From: Thermoplasmata archaeon
GTDB lineage: Archaea; Thermoplasmatota; Thermoplasmata; Thermoplasmatales; Thermoplasmataceae
DNA: 33,797 nucleotides
Direction of reading: 5' to 3'
NCBI GenBank assembly: GCA_021799315.1
Contig: JAJZAR010000003.1
Coordinates: 1 to 33,797 of the forward strand
Part shown: positions 1 through 8,403 of the stretch, in pieces
How the letters are laid out: each line of letters begins with the position of its first letter
Position numbering within the stretch: the stretch's first letter is position 1
Notes under the pieces: generated by a model
Databases searched by the model: none
Seen by the model: only the letters and a program-made list of their open reading frames with translations
Told to the model about the DNA's origin: nothing
Position numbers and translations under genes: made by a program

Positions 1-1100
1 AGTTAGTTTTAGGGACCTTAACCCTCGTCTAGGATGTTCCCTTCACGGGTACAGAGCTTATCCCTGCACCCTAGCACCCAGCTTCTACGATTTGGACAAG
101 TTCGGAGTTCGATAAGTCGACGCGGACTTTCGCCCGCTAACCAACTATTCGGTCGCTCTACCTCGCCCAACATCTCTGCTGAGGTCTACCTGCGGGTAGT
201 ATCGGGGGGAACCCGCTATTACCGGCCTAGATTGGCCTTTAACCCCTACACCCAAGTCATCTGAACGATTTGCACATCAGAACCAGTTGGGTCCTCCACC
301 AAGTTTTCACTTAGCTTCAACCTACTCAGGTGTAGATCGACCGGATTCGGGTCTTCCTCAAGTGACTTACGCATTTGTTACGTTACACCTCCATTGCTGT
401 GCGTGTAATTGCTTTCGCTACGGCTACCTCTCATAAGAGTTAACCTCGCCACTCAATAAAACTCCCTGGCCCGTTCTTCAACACGGATAATAGAACACCG
501 CTCACTTCGTGTTAGGAAGATCACCGCTTGAGTGCCCTATAAGTTTATCACTGCCTGGTTTCAGGTACTTTTCACTACCCTTCCGGGTTGCTTTTCAGTT
601 TTCCCTCACGGTACTTGTTTGCTATCGGACTTGAGAAGTATTTAAGGTTGGATGTTGATGCCACCCATCTTCCCACGCGAATAACGACGCATGGTACTCT
701 GGAACTTCTTCCTCGTAACCTTTACTCTTACTCTTACAGGACTATCACCTTCTTTGGTTGACCTTTCCAGGTCATTCTGATTCAAGTACTAGGTATTGGG
801 AAGAGTCCTAACTCCACATCTTTTTCTTTTTTTCAAAGAAAAATTCGGTTTGCCTTATACCGCTTTCGATCGCCTTTAATAACGGTATCTCGATTGATTT
901 CTTTTCCTTCAGGTACTAAGATGTTTCAATTCCCTGAGTTCCCTCTCCTTTCGGAGTGTCTTACGACAGGAAGTCCCATTCGGACATTCTTGGATCAAGG
1001 GCTCCTTGCGCCTCCCCAAGACATTTCGCAGCTTGGCACGTCCTTCATCGGCTCTCAAACCAAACCATCCCCCAGACAGTTTTCACAGATTGCACAATCC
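1..1100 (-). rRNA. 23S ribosomal RNA, 5' portion (partial)
   Basis: The reverse complement matches the 5' third of an archaeal 23S rRNA. Conserved stretches appear in the right order: GCCGATGAAGGACGTG near the 5' end, GTACCGTGAGGGAAAACTG, GAGTGGCGAGGTTAA, GTAATAGCGGGTTC and, at the window edge, GGGTTAAGGTCCCTAA. The 5' end is placed about 30 nt before GGGGATGG, near 1100, and is accurate to perhaps 10 nt. The gene continues beyond position 1, so only about 1.1 kb is present. No 16S or tRNA-Ala lies upstream on the same strand; a phoU-like gene comes next, so this 23S is transcribed on its own. Separate 16S, 23S and 5S genes are known for Thermoplasma. Confidence 0.96.
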
Positions 1101-1491
1101 ATTTTGCTGGAACATTAACTGGCTTCATTGATTATTGAAATAATCTCATACCCTTCCCCCTTGATATCTATTCAAGGAGTGCATCTCTTAGTGCGTATCG
1201 GTGGTATTAAACCGTGCCATATTAACATTTTGGTAAACCCTTATTTTTACCACTGTTTCTTTGCCAATTAAATGGAAAACGATCGTTATTAAAGAGACAG
1301 TAAAAATGGTTGTTATAGCTGAAATTAAATATCAAGCATTGTCGTGAAACATAATGAAACACTGCTCAAAACCTCTAATCTTTCAGAGACTCGGGAGACA
1401 ATGACCGCATTTAGACCATAAAATCCTTAGAAATTGGGCCGGAGGCAATAATATAAGGAGCATAAAGTTCAGAAAACAATGAACGGCACAC
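1101..1491 (-). other. 23S rRNA leader and spacer, no protein gene
   Basis: This 391-nt stretch lies between the phoU stop codon and the 23S gene and should hold the rRNA promoter and leader. On the minus strand it can form several short hairpins: TGGTAAA/TTTACCA near 1216-1237, CCTTGA/TCAAGG near 1158-1177 and GATTATT/AATAATC near 1127-1144. These probably belong to the precursor that is trimmed away. Possible weak TATA sequences lie near 1288-1298 and 1322-1335, but neither is convincing enough to fix the promoter. No coding sequence is seen. Confidence 0.5.
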
Positions 1492-2460
1492 TCAGATCTT
1501 CAATTTTTGATTTCTTTGAACATATCTATCCATTGTTATCTCTGAGATATCTGTTGAATACAAGCCTATTCGTGATATGTCCTCCAGTATACCGGAAAAA
1601 TTTACATCTCCATACTTTTTAGCCATCATGCTTTCCTTCTTCACTTTTATGGAATCCTTAATGTTCACAATCTTGTTCAGTGTTTTCAGATCGGCTCCCA
1701 TGAATGCAGTTGTGGCTTCCTGAAACACTTCGTTACATTCTTTCATAAAGGACCTCAATTCTCCCTTTCTCTTTTGATCCATTGTCTCACATTCCTTGAG
1801 AATGTTGCATATATTGACGGCATGATCTGCAACCCTCTCCAGAATCCTTGAAAAAATAAGATTAAAAACAGTGTCCGTCTCCTCATGCCTGCCCATGGAG
1901 ATTTCCTTCATTATGTAAAAATGATACCTGTCTACATCGTCGTCCCTTCCAATGATGTTATCTAAAAGCTCTCTCTCCATAGAATCCATGCCCCTAAGAG
2001 TGTCAACAAGCATCATCTGAACATTCATAATCATCCTTTTGAGAGCCGTAGATAGGGGAAAGCTTCCTGAATCCAGAACGTTTTGGAGAGTTATGGCATT
2101 TGCAGACTCTTCAAAGATCTCCACGCCCATCACCAACCTTGAAAATCTCTTCACAACGCTCTTGATGTCCTGGCTTATATATGTTTGAGATTTTACAATA
2201 AGTATATCGAAACCAGATATGTATAGAGAGACAAGGGTTCTGGGAAGGAGGTCGTCCGTAAACGTGCCACTTACGTCAAGTTCCCTGATTACTTCCTTCT
2301 TTTTGCTTTCATTCATAAAAATTGTGAGCGAATCACCGGAAGATTCGAGCGATAGGATACTCCCTTTTGATATACCGTTCTGTTTCACCCATTCTGGAGG
2401 CAAAGAGACAATGTAAGTTGATCCACCAGTTATCTGAACCTTCCGCGTTTCAATGGCCAT
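1492..2460 (-). CDS. AbrB-PhoU phosphate-uptake regulator family protein
   Basis: The 322-residue protein begins with a SpoVT/AbrB-like DNA-binding fold (about residues 1-45, with STYIVSLPPEWVKQNGISKG). It continues with two helical PhoU-type repeats (about 115-205 and 215-310) bearing conserved ISMGRHEETD and RILERVADHAVNI stretches. This AbrB-PhoU fusion is a common archaeal architecture, thought to sense phosphate-transport status and act as a regulator; no phosphate transporter genes are adjacent. The ATG lies 27 nt downstream of a TATA box at 2483-2493, so the mRNA is probably leaderless. The gene follows a membrane protein gene on the same strand with a 47-nt gap that contains its own promoter. 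Confidence 0.85.
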   Translation of the reverse strand: MAIETRKVQITGGSTYIVSLPPEWVKQNGISKGSILSLESSGDSLTIFMNESKKKEVIRELDVSGTFTDDLLPRTLVSLYISGFDILIVKSQTYISQDIKSVVKRFSRLVMGVEIFEESANAITLQNVLDSGSFPLSTALKRMIMNVQMMLVDTLRGMDSMERELLDNIIGRDDDVDRYHFYIMKEISMGRHEETDTVFNLIFSRILERVADHAVNICNILKECETMDQKRKGELRSFMKECNEVFQEATTAFMGADLKTLNKIVNIKDSIKVKKESMMAKKYGDVNFSGILEDISRIGLYSTDISEITMDRYVQRNQKLKI

Positions 2461-2482
2461 ATACCTAAATAGATAGCGAGGT

Positions 2483-2493
2483 AAAATATTTTT
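2483..2493 (-). promoter_or_regulatory. TATA box of the phoU-like gene
   Basis: On the minus strand the AT-only run AAAAAATATTTTA is centred 27 nt before the ATG at 2460. That is the spacing expected when transcription starts at the start codon itself. Confidence 0.55.
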
Positions 2494-2507
2494 TCTATAT
2501 AGATTAC

Positions 2508-3296
2508 CTATTTCCTATATTGACTTACCTTCCTCTGGCTCCTGCTTATTGATACGCTGAATATACCAATAATAACAAAGATGATACCCAGTAAGGTGTA
2601 AAGGACAATGTAGTTCAACATGAGAGACAGAGTGAATTGATATTCTGGATAAAGAATAGGACCTCTGACAAACCCTGTGGTCACATTGCCAGCACCTGTT
2701 GAGGTGGTATAATTGAGATTTACCTCAACGTAATAATCGCCACTGCGAATATTTGAAAACGACTGGCTAACAGATATAGAACCGTCTACAGGAGTCATAT
2801 TTTTTAAGAAAACTCTATCGGTAAGGTTAAGAAACTCGCCCGAGTTATATAGGAGAAATACAGGCATGAATGTTGTTGTACTATTCAGACCACTGAAACT
2901 GGCGTTTACTGTGAAATTGTGATAAGCACCGGAATAGGGGGATATATTCACTGTGAAATTAGAATCGCCTGGCGTATGACCTTCCAAAGTTCCCGGGTCA
3001 GAAAAAACGACAGGTGTCATGAGCAGAGACTGCACCACAAGAAGAATAATGAAAAAAACAATTCCATACTTCATTCTTTTTTTGAACCCCCATGTATTGG
3101 TAAAATGCATGGCAAGGAAAAATATGATTGGTATGGCAAAAATTACATAAATCAGATATGTCACGTAAATATACAGGCCCAAAACCGCAAGAGATGGCAA
3201 AAGTGCCAATACAGGCATTGTCCATTTTCTGTTCTTCTTTAAATATAAAAGAAGGTTCCCATTTTTCTGCTGAGTCTTCAACTCGATCGATCCCAT
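2508..3296 (-). CDS. Four-helix membrane protein with extracellular domain, function unknown
   Basis: A 262-residue protein I do not recognise. After a charged N-terminus (LKKNRKW), two hydrophobic helices span about residues 28-68. A third follows at about 78-98. A polar domain of about 120 residues then has several N-x-S/T sequons (NFTVN, NASFSG, NSTTTF, NLTDR, NMTPV, NYTTS), as in glycosylated archaeal surface domains. A final helix (about 228-250) ends in a basic tail (RSQRKVSQYRK). The layout predicts an integral membrane protein with an outward β-rich domain. It lies upstream of the phoU-like gene on the same strand, but each seems to have its own promoter. No enzymatic motif is visible. 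Confidence 0.75.
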   Translation of the reverse strand: MGSIELKTQQKNGNLLLYLKKNRKWTMPVLALLPSLAVLGLYIYVTYLIYVIFAIPIIFFLAMHFTNTWGFKKRMKYGIVFFIILLVVQSLLMTPVVFSDPGTLEGHTPGDSNFTVNISPYSGAYHNFTVNASFSGLNSTTTFMPVFLLYNSGEFLNLTDRVFLKNMTPVDGSISVSQSFSNIRSGDYYVEVNLNYTTSTGAGNVTTGFVRGPILYPEYQFTLSLMLNYIVLYTLLGIIFVIIGIFSVSISRSQRKVSQYRK

Positions 3297-3614
3297 ATGG
3301 AAAATTGCACTATTTACCTTTTCATTTTGGGCGACATTGAATGCTATTAGAGCTTCACCTTATATCTTCGATTGATACTTGAAACTCTGGTTCAAGAGGA
3401 GAAGGACAAGAGGTTAAGGAACATGATGTACAAAGTTTTTGACTCAAAGGGAATAACATAAAAAATGAACAACGCTTGATGAAACCTTCTTCTGTATGGG
3501 AAAATGGCGTGACCAATAAAATTGTGTGAATTTAGTTGGTTTTAGATGGAATATCTGTTTGGTGCGAATACATGGTTCCAAAAGGTGTTGCTAATCGGAG
3601 ATAATAGAAAACGT
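3297..3614. other. Intergenic stretch, no gene seen
   Basis: These 318 nt separate the membrane protein gene from the end of the glutamine synthetase gene on the same strand. I see no tRNA, no convincing reading frame and no strong hairpin. The region near 3300-3350 should carry the promoter of the membrane protein gene, but no clear TATA box stands out. Confidence 0.5.
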
Positions 3615-4946
3615 CTACAATACATTGAGGTACCTTTTTATCTCCCATTCTGTAACATAAGACCGGAAAGAATCCCATTCACTCTGTTTCACTGTGAGAT
3701 AATTATTGTATACGTGTTCCCCAAGTATTTCTTTCATCAGTTTGCTCTGCCTGAGGTGGTGAATGGACTCTCCAAGACTCTCTGGCATAGATTCTATGCC
3801 AGCTTTCTTTCTCTGAGTACTGTCCATTTTGAATATATCCTTCTCTACAGGTTCAGGCATTTTATAATTATTTTCTATTCCGTCAAAACCCATCCCAAAG
3901 ACTGTTGCGAACTGGAGATAGGGATTTCCTGAGGGATCAGGGCATCTCAATTCAATTCTCTTTCTCATATTGATCCCTGCTGGAACTCGGATGAGTGCAG
4001 TTCTGTTTCTGTTTGCCCATGATATGTACACCGGAGCCTCATATCCAGGAATCAAACGTTTATAAGAATTTACTGTGGATGCAAGAATTGATGAACCGGC
4101 ATTTATGTTTTTGAGAATTCCTGCAATATAGCTTTGAGCGATTTTACTCAACCCATAGCTTTCCTTCTCATCATAAAAGAAGTTCTTTTTTTGATCCTTT
4201 GCCATGAGACTCTGGTGTATGTGCATACCCGACCCGTTTACCCCATTGACTGGTTTAGGCATGAATGAAGCAAACAGTCCATGATTTTGAGCTGCATTTT
4301 TAATGACGCTTTTGAGCATTGTGATACGGTCAGCCATAAGTAATGCATTGGAATATTTCAGGTCAATTTCCTGCTGCCCGAATGCAACTTCATGGTGTGC
4401 TGCTTCAGGTTCATAACCCAGGGCCTTCAGGTTCAGGAGTATTTCCTCTCTAACTTGACTGGCATTATCATTTGGTGTGTGATCAAAATACCCACTATGG
4501 TCTCCTGGTTCAGGTATTGGTTCACCATTCACATCTTTTTTGAACAGGAAGAATTCAAATTCAGGCCCAACATAAAATTCCATTCCTTTGTCCCATGCTT
4601 TCTTCAAATTACGCTCCAGCACATATCGTGGATCAGCAGGAGAACGTTCTCCGTCAGGAGTGAAAATGTTACATATGAATCTTGCAGCGACACCCTTGCT
4701 GCTGTATGGATAAAGAGAATAGGTATCGAGAACAGGAATAGCCCTCATATCAGACTCTTCTATCTGTGCATACCCTGCAACGGAACTGCCATCAAAAACT
4801 ACCCCTTCACTCAGGGCGTCCTCGAATCTGTTTCTTGGCAGCGTGAGAGTCTTCACTCTCCCAAGAATATCGGAGAACTGCATATGCAGAAAATCTACTT
4901 CTTCTTTCCTTAACATTTCCAGGGATAGTTGAACCTTATCTTCCAT
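3615..4946 (-). CDS. glnA: Glutamine synthetase, type I
   Basis: This enzyme makes glutamine from glutamate, ammonia and ATP, the main ammonia-assimilation step. The 443-residue protein has the β-grasp N-terminal domain with DGSSVAGY (52-59) and the catalytic domain with GPEFEFFLF (127-135), HHEVAFGQQEIDLKY (184-198), NGSGMHIHQS (237-246) and NRTALIRVP. These include the metal and ammonium/glutamate ligands of the GS-I family. Its length, and the absence of the adenylylation loop tyrosine region, fit the short GS-Iα type rather than the adenylylated GS-Iβ. The ATG lies 26 nt from a TATA box and the gene is divergent from nnr with a 58-nt shared promoter region. Confidence 0.97.
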   Translation of the reverse strand: MEDKVQLSLEMLRKEEVDFLHMQFSDILGRVKTLTLPRNRFEDALSEGVVFDGSSVAGYAQIEESDMRAIPVLDTYSLYPYSSKGVAARFICNIFTPDGERSPADPRYVLERNLKKAWDKGMEFYVGPEFEFFLFKKDVNGEPIPEPGDHSGYFDHTPNDNASQVREEILLNLKALGYEPEAAHHEVAFGQQEIDLKYSNALLMADRITMLKSVIKNAAQNHGLFASFMPKPVNGVNGSGMHIHQSLMAKDQKKNFFYDEKESYGLSKIAQSYIAGILKNINAGSSILASTVNSYKRLIPGYEAPVYISWANRNRTALIRVPAGINMRKRIELRCPDPSGNPYLQFATVFGMGFDGIENNYKMPEPVEKDIFKMDSTQRKKAGIESMPESLGESIHHLRQSKLMKEILGEHVYNNYLTVKQSEWDSFRSYVTEWEIKRYLNVL

Positions 4947-4967
4947 GGGAAGCTAATATGATGGGAC

Positions 4968-4976
4968 ATAAAATTT
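4968..4976 (-). promoter_or_regulatory. TATA box of glnA in the glnA/nnr divergent promoter
   Basis: AAATTTTAT on the minus strand, within a longer A/T run, is centred 26 nt before the glnA ATG. The same 58-nt gap must also hold the promoter of the divergent nnr gene, so the two promoters overlap or lie back to back. Confidence 0.5.
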
Positions 4977-5004
4977 TTTCTAATGGTATTGCCTATATTA
5001 TGAT

Positions 5005-6408
5005 ATGATTGATTTTCTTGAGAGTAGAAGAATTGAACAAAATTACCGCTGGCTGCATGGGGATCTGTTCATAGTAATGAACATTGCAGGAACCAAAGCG
5101 GCAGAGGTCTTCAGAAAAGAATACGGTAATGGAAAACGTATTCTCTGCCTTTGTGGCCATGGAAATAACGGCGGTGACGGAATTATATCGGCCAAAGATC
5201 TCTCAAGAGATAATGAAGTGAAGGTGATTCTTTTCACAGATTCCCAAGGAAATATTTCTTCCATGAACGAGAGGGCCATTCAATATGGATCTCATATTGA
5301 GATTAAGAAAAATCCAGATTCTGACGAAATCAAGAAAACGTGTGAATGGGCTGAAGTCATAATAGATGCTATGCTTGGAACCGGGATCTCAGGCGAATTA
5401 AGGAAACCATATAACAATATTGTGAAAATTGCAAACATGAGTAAAAAAGACATTCTTTCAATTGATATTCCAACAGGTCTTGGTGCGCACTTACAGATAA
5501 ATGCAAAACACACAGTCACTTTTGTGGATAAAAAACCAGAAATGAGTGAGAAAAATTCAGGTATTATCCACATAACAGACATAGGGTTTGGAAATGAGCC
5601 AGTCGATTACACAGGCGCTGGAGAAATGGTTTATTTCCCACTTTTAAAGGATGATGGACATAAGGGAGATAATGGAAGGCTTCATGTTATTGCCGGGTGG
5701 AGCTACCCTGGTGCAGGTTACATGAGTTCCAAGGCCGCCGGGGCTTCACTGGTTGATCTCATATCCTTGAGTGTTCCTGATCATTTATACTCCATATTTT
5801 CATCACGATTTACAGGAGAAATTGTAGTTAGAAGCTCGACAAAGGATGAGGAAAACTTAATGGAAAGAGCCTCGACAATCCTCATTGGCCCAGGTCTGGG
5901 ACAAGGTCCACAGAATCTGAAACTCCTTGAAAGAACCCTTAGAATGAAAAAGAAGTTTGTTTTGGATGCAGATGCCCTGAGAATGCTTCCGGAGATTATG
6001 GATCTTCTACCTGAAGGGACAATTCTGACACCTCATGCCAGTGAATTCAGGCAGTTATCTGGATGGGATGCAACCGAAGAAAACGCAATTAAGTTTGCAA
6101 AGGAGCACAATGTTGTGATCCTTCTGAAGGGGAAAGTTGATCTTATAACAGATGGGGAAAGAGTTGTGCGAAGCAGAGGTGGAAACCCCAGACTTGCCAT
6201 GGGTGGGACAGGAGATATGCTGGCCGGACTTGCCGCAGGTTTTCTATGCAGAGGCATGGCCCCATTGCAGGCTGCTAATCTTGCATCATTTGTAAACAAG
6301 TTAAATGCCGAAAGGATCGCAGTAAATAAATCATACTGGTTTGATGTAGATGAACTACTATCAGGACTGAGCTATACCATGGCTGAGTTATCCAGATTCA
6401 TTAGCTGA
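5005..6408 (+). CDS. nnr: Bifunctional NAD(P)HX epimerase / ADP-dependent dehydratase
   Basis: This repair enzyme converts hydrated NADH or NADPH back to the active cofactor. Residues 1 to about 205 match the YjeF_N epimerase domain, with LCGHGNNGGDG, AMLGTGISG and SIDIPTGLGA. Residues of about 215-467 match the ribokinase-fold dehydratase, with HKGDNGRLHVIAG, IGPGLGQG, VLDADALRML, LTPHASEF, KGKVDLITDG and the anion hole GGTGDMLAGLAAGFL. Domain order and a total of 467 residues are typical of the fused archaeal and bacterial protein. The start ATG directly follows the divergent glnA promoter. The shape of the N-terminus agrees with family members, so an internal start is unlikely. Confidence 0.95.
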   Translation: MIDFLESRRIEQNYRWLHGDLFIVMNIAGTKAAEVFRKEYGNGKRILCLCGHGNNGGDGIISAKDLSRDNEVKVILFTDSQGNISSMNERAIQYGSHIEIKKNPDSDEIKKTCEWAEVIIDAMLGTGISGELRKPYNNIVKIANMSKKDILSIDIPTGLGAHLQINAKHTVTFVDKKPEMSEKNSGIIHITDIGFGNEPVDYTGAGEMVYFPLLKDDGHKGDNGRLHVIAGWSYPGAGYMSSKAAGASLVDLISLSVPDHLYSIFSSRFTGEIVVRSSTKDEENLMERASTILIGPGLGQGPQNLKLLERTLRMKKKFVLDADALRMLPEIMDLLPEGTILTPHASEFRQLSGWDATEENAIKFAKEHNVVILLKGKVDLITDGERVVRSRGGNPRLAMGGTGDMLAGLAAGFLCRGMAPLQAANLASFVNKLNAERIAVNKSYWFDVDELLSGLSYTMAELSRFIS

Positions 6409-6418
6409 CTCCCAAGCC

Positions 6419-6426
6419 TATTTAAA
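6419..6426 (+). promoter_or_regulatory. TATA box deciding the start of the next gene
   Basis: TATTTAAA lies only about 10 nt before a possible GTG start at 6432 but about 22 nt before the in-frame ATG at 6444. Transcription would begin at or after 6444, so the ATG is the better start. Confidence 0.5.
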
Positions 6427-6443
6427 CCATAGTGTATTTCAAA

Positions 6444-7841
6444 ATGTTGGAAAGAGAGATACCTGACAAAGTGGAAACCCTTGGAGATATTCTGAGAACT
6501 GCCGTACCACGTTTTAGCAGTTACTCTGCAGTGAATTATGGGAAAAATGTGTGGAGCTACAAAGAAATTGATGAAATGAGCCAATCACTTTGCACAGCAA
6601 TAAACAATGAGTTTCCTGTTAAAAAAGGCCAGAGAGTTCTGGTAATTTTACCGCCTAGCATACAGAATGTACTTGCTTACTTCTCTCTCTGGAGCCTTGG
6701 GTTATGCCCGATCCCGGTGGACAGTAAGATCCCATTGGAACTTTTGAACAGGATAGTGTCCAGTGGCAAAATATCCGGATTGGTAACCTACAGTAATCTC
6801 TTCAGCCAGATAGACAAAGAGGATACAGCAGGGCTCTATACACTTCTCACAGATTCAACTGAATTCAGATCTCCGTTTTCTGGAAAAAATCCAGATATGG
6901 AAGGAAACCGTAGAAGAGGCTCCCTTCAGAGACCCAGAATGGAGGAGATGTGCTATGGAGAAAGTGGATATACTGTAAGTATTGATAATATCACAGATGT
7001 AGCCCTGAGCAATATAGGGTGGAATAAAGATGGCAATTTCACTTTCATCGATTTTAATCATGCAACTATTCTCAATGCATTAAAAACAGCTTCTGATACA
7101 TTTCCTATGAGAGAGTCCATACCGCATTTGGTGACTAAAGAACCAATGAATTCATGGGAAGTTGTGGTCTCACTTCTACTACCTCTATACAAAGGAGCAA
7201 GACTCATCATGTGCGAAGGTTATGAAGACGATGTGAAAAAGAATATAGAAAGAAATTGCAGGGACGAAAGCTGCAGTATTTGGACAAGCAATAAGACGTT
7301 TAAAGTTCTGGAAAAATTGGAAAACAACGTCAGAGACAGACTGAGCATAATATACAAAAACACCATAAGCCCAGAAGGAGAATTCAAGTTCCTTGGGAAG
7401 CATATCACATCTCTCTTTTGCCTTGCAGGACATGAATTGTCTGCTCTTCCCATATTTTTCAAGCAATATCTCAAAGAAGCAAATTTCAAATTGCTCGACA
7501 GCGTTAAAGTCTCCCCGGAAACATCTCATCCCATAATTTCCAAGAAAATTTCAGGAGAAGGGTATGAGAATGAGGATGGAAACGTAGAGTTAAAAGATAT
7601 AACGAGCCATGAAGATTCTTTCGAATTCAGTAGGGATGGACCTAGAGGAGACAATTACTTCACAGGTTTTGGAATCCCCACAATTCTTCTTGAAAAATGG
7701 CTGAACGAAAAATTTAAGATCAAACACAATGATCTATCCATAGAAGGAGACCCACTGACTATTCGAATAAAAAATAATTCTAACATCCCTCAGCAATCCT
7801 TACCGGAAATGATAAGCCAGATGTTAGTCATTAAGAATTAA
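6444..7841 (+). CDS. Acyl-CoA-synthetase-like (AMP-binding family) pseudoenzyme
   Basis: The first 110 residues resemble FadD-type AMP-forming ligases: WSYKEIDEMSQSLCTAI, KKGQRVLVILPPSIQNVLAYFSLWSLGLCPIPVDS and the ISGLVTYSNL region. The mid part keeps the pattern of the fold, with DVALSNIGW…NHATILNALKTAS aligning where [Y]TSGTTGxPKGxxLTHxN should be, followed by VVSLLLPLYKGARLIM. The glycine/threonine-rich ATP loop is absent. I find neither the YGxTE/GRTGD motifs nor the C-terminal catalytic-lysine domain; the protein stops at 465 residues, against 510-560 usual. It may bind acyl groups or partners without making acyl-AMP, or may be decaying, although the frame is fully open. Start ATG 6444 is chosen from the TATA position. 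The convergent padR gene ends directly after it. Confidence 0.6.
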   Translation: MLEREIPDKVETLGDILRTAVPRFSSYSAVNYGKNVWSYKEIDEMSQSLCTAINNEFPVKKGQRVLVILPPSIQNVLAYFSLWSLGLCPIPVDSKIPLELLNRIVSSGKISGLVTYSNLFSQIDKEDTAGLYTLLTDSTEFRSPFSGKNPDMEGNRRRGSLQRPRMEEMCYGESGYTVSIDNITDVALSNIGWNKDGNFTFIDFNHATILNALKTASDTFPMRESIPHLVTKEPMNSWEVVVSLLLPLYKGARLIMCEGYEDDVKKNIERNCRDESCSIWTSNKTFKVLEKLENNVRDRLSIIYKNTISPEGEFKFLGKHITSLFCLAGHELSALPIFFKQYLKEANFKLLDSVKVSPETSHPIISKKISGEGYENEDGNVELKDITSHEDSFEFSRDGPRGDNYFTGFGIPTILLEKWLNEKFKIKHNDLSIEGDPLTIRIKNNSNIPQQSLPEMISQMLVIKN

Positions 7842-8276
7842 TTATTTGGAAACAATTTTTTCCAGACGTTTTATTATTGCCTTAATTCTGTCCATATCTT
7901 TTTGGTAATTTTCATCCTTAGCTGAGGTGGCAATATCCTCCATGTAACTGATAACTCCTTCTATTTCATTGATTGATTCACTCATATCCCTTGGAGATTG
8001 CCCACTTCTCCCATGTCCATGAAATCCAAATTCACTGAATACACTGTCTTCAAGAGAGTATTTACCGCTTTCATCCTTCGATATGGTACCTTCTTCAACC
8101 ATTTTCTGCAGCATAGGATACAGTGATCCTGGAGACGGTCTCCAGAACCCAAAGGTCATCTTTTCTATTGAGTCCATAATCTCTGCGCCATTTTTAGATC
8201 CATCTCTCAAAGCAAACATTACTGAGAATCTGAGATCCTTTCTTCTTCCAAACATTCCTCCCATCATATTTATCAA
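7842..8276 (-). CDS. PadR family transcriptional repressor
   Basis: The 144-residue protein has a winged-helix PadR domain in its first 80 residues. LRFSVMFALRDGSKNGAEIMDSIEKMTFGFWRPSPGSLYPMLQKMVEEG contains the hallmark W-x-PSPGSLYPML of the recognition helix. A charged helical C-terminal half (INEIEGVISYMEDIA, YQKDMDRIKAIIKRLEKI) is the dimerisation arm. PadR proteins are usually autoregulatory repressors released by small hydrophobic ligands. Its own promoter carries a perfect 10-bp palindrome between TATA box and start codon. It ends against the acyl-CoA-synthetase-like gene and is divergent from citrate synthase; whether it controls either is inference. Confidence 0.88.
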   Translation of the reverse strand: MINMMGGMFGRRKDLRFSVMFALRDGSKNGAEIMDSIEKMTFGFWRPSPGSLYPMLQKMVEEGTISKDESGKYSLEDSVFSEFGFHGHGRSGQSPRDMSESINEIEGVISYMEDIATSAKDENYQKDMDRIKAIIKRLEKIVSK

Positions 8277-8285
8277 AACGGTTAT

Positions 8286-8303
8286 CCGATATCGGTATAT
8301 AGA
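8286..8303 (-). promoter_or_regulatory. padR promoter with palindromic operator
   Basis: CCGATATCGG at 8286-8295 is a perfect 10-bp palindrome, about 10 nt upstream of the padR ATG. It is followed on the far side by a TATA-like TCTATATA (about 8296-8303 on the minus strand). A repressor bound there would block transcription start, as expected for PadR autoregulation. Confidence 0.5.
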
Positions 8304-8403
8304 TTTTATCTATTTTTGCAAGTATAAGACTGTCAATCCTTATAACCTATCCTAAAATTCCTGTATGCCCTTAATTCACAATTTAGAGCTTAGGTGATTG
8401 AGT

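Noticed and set aside
34..264. Open frame on the plus strand inside the 23S region
   Set aside because: It lies antisense to conserved 23S rRNA sequence; the same holds for the frames at 894-1138.
3546..3932. 128-codon plus-strand frame
   Set aside because: It overlaps the 3' end of glnA on the opposite strand and has no recognisable protein features; the coding signal belongs to glnA.
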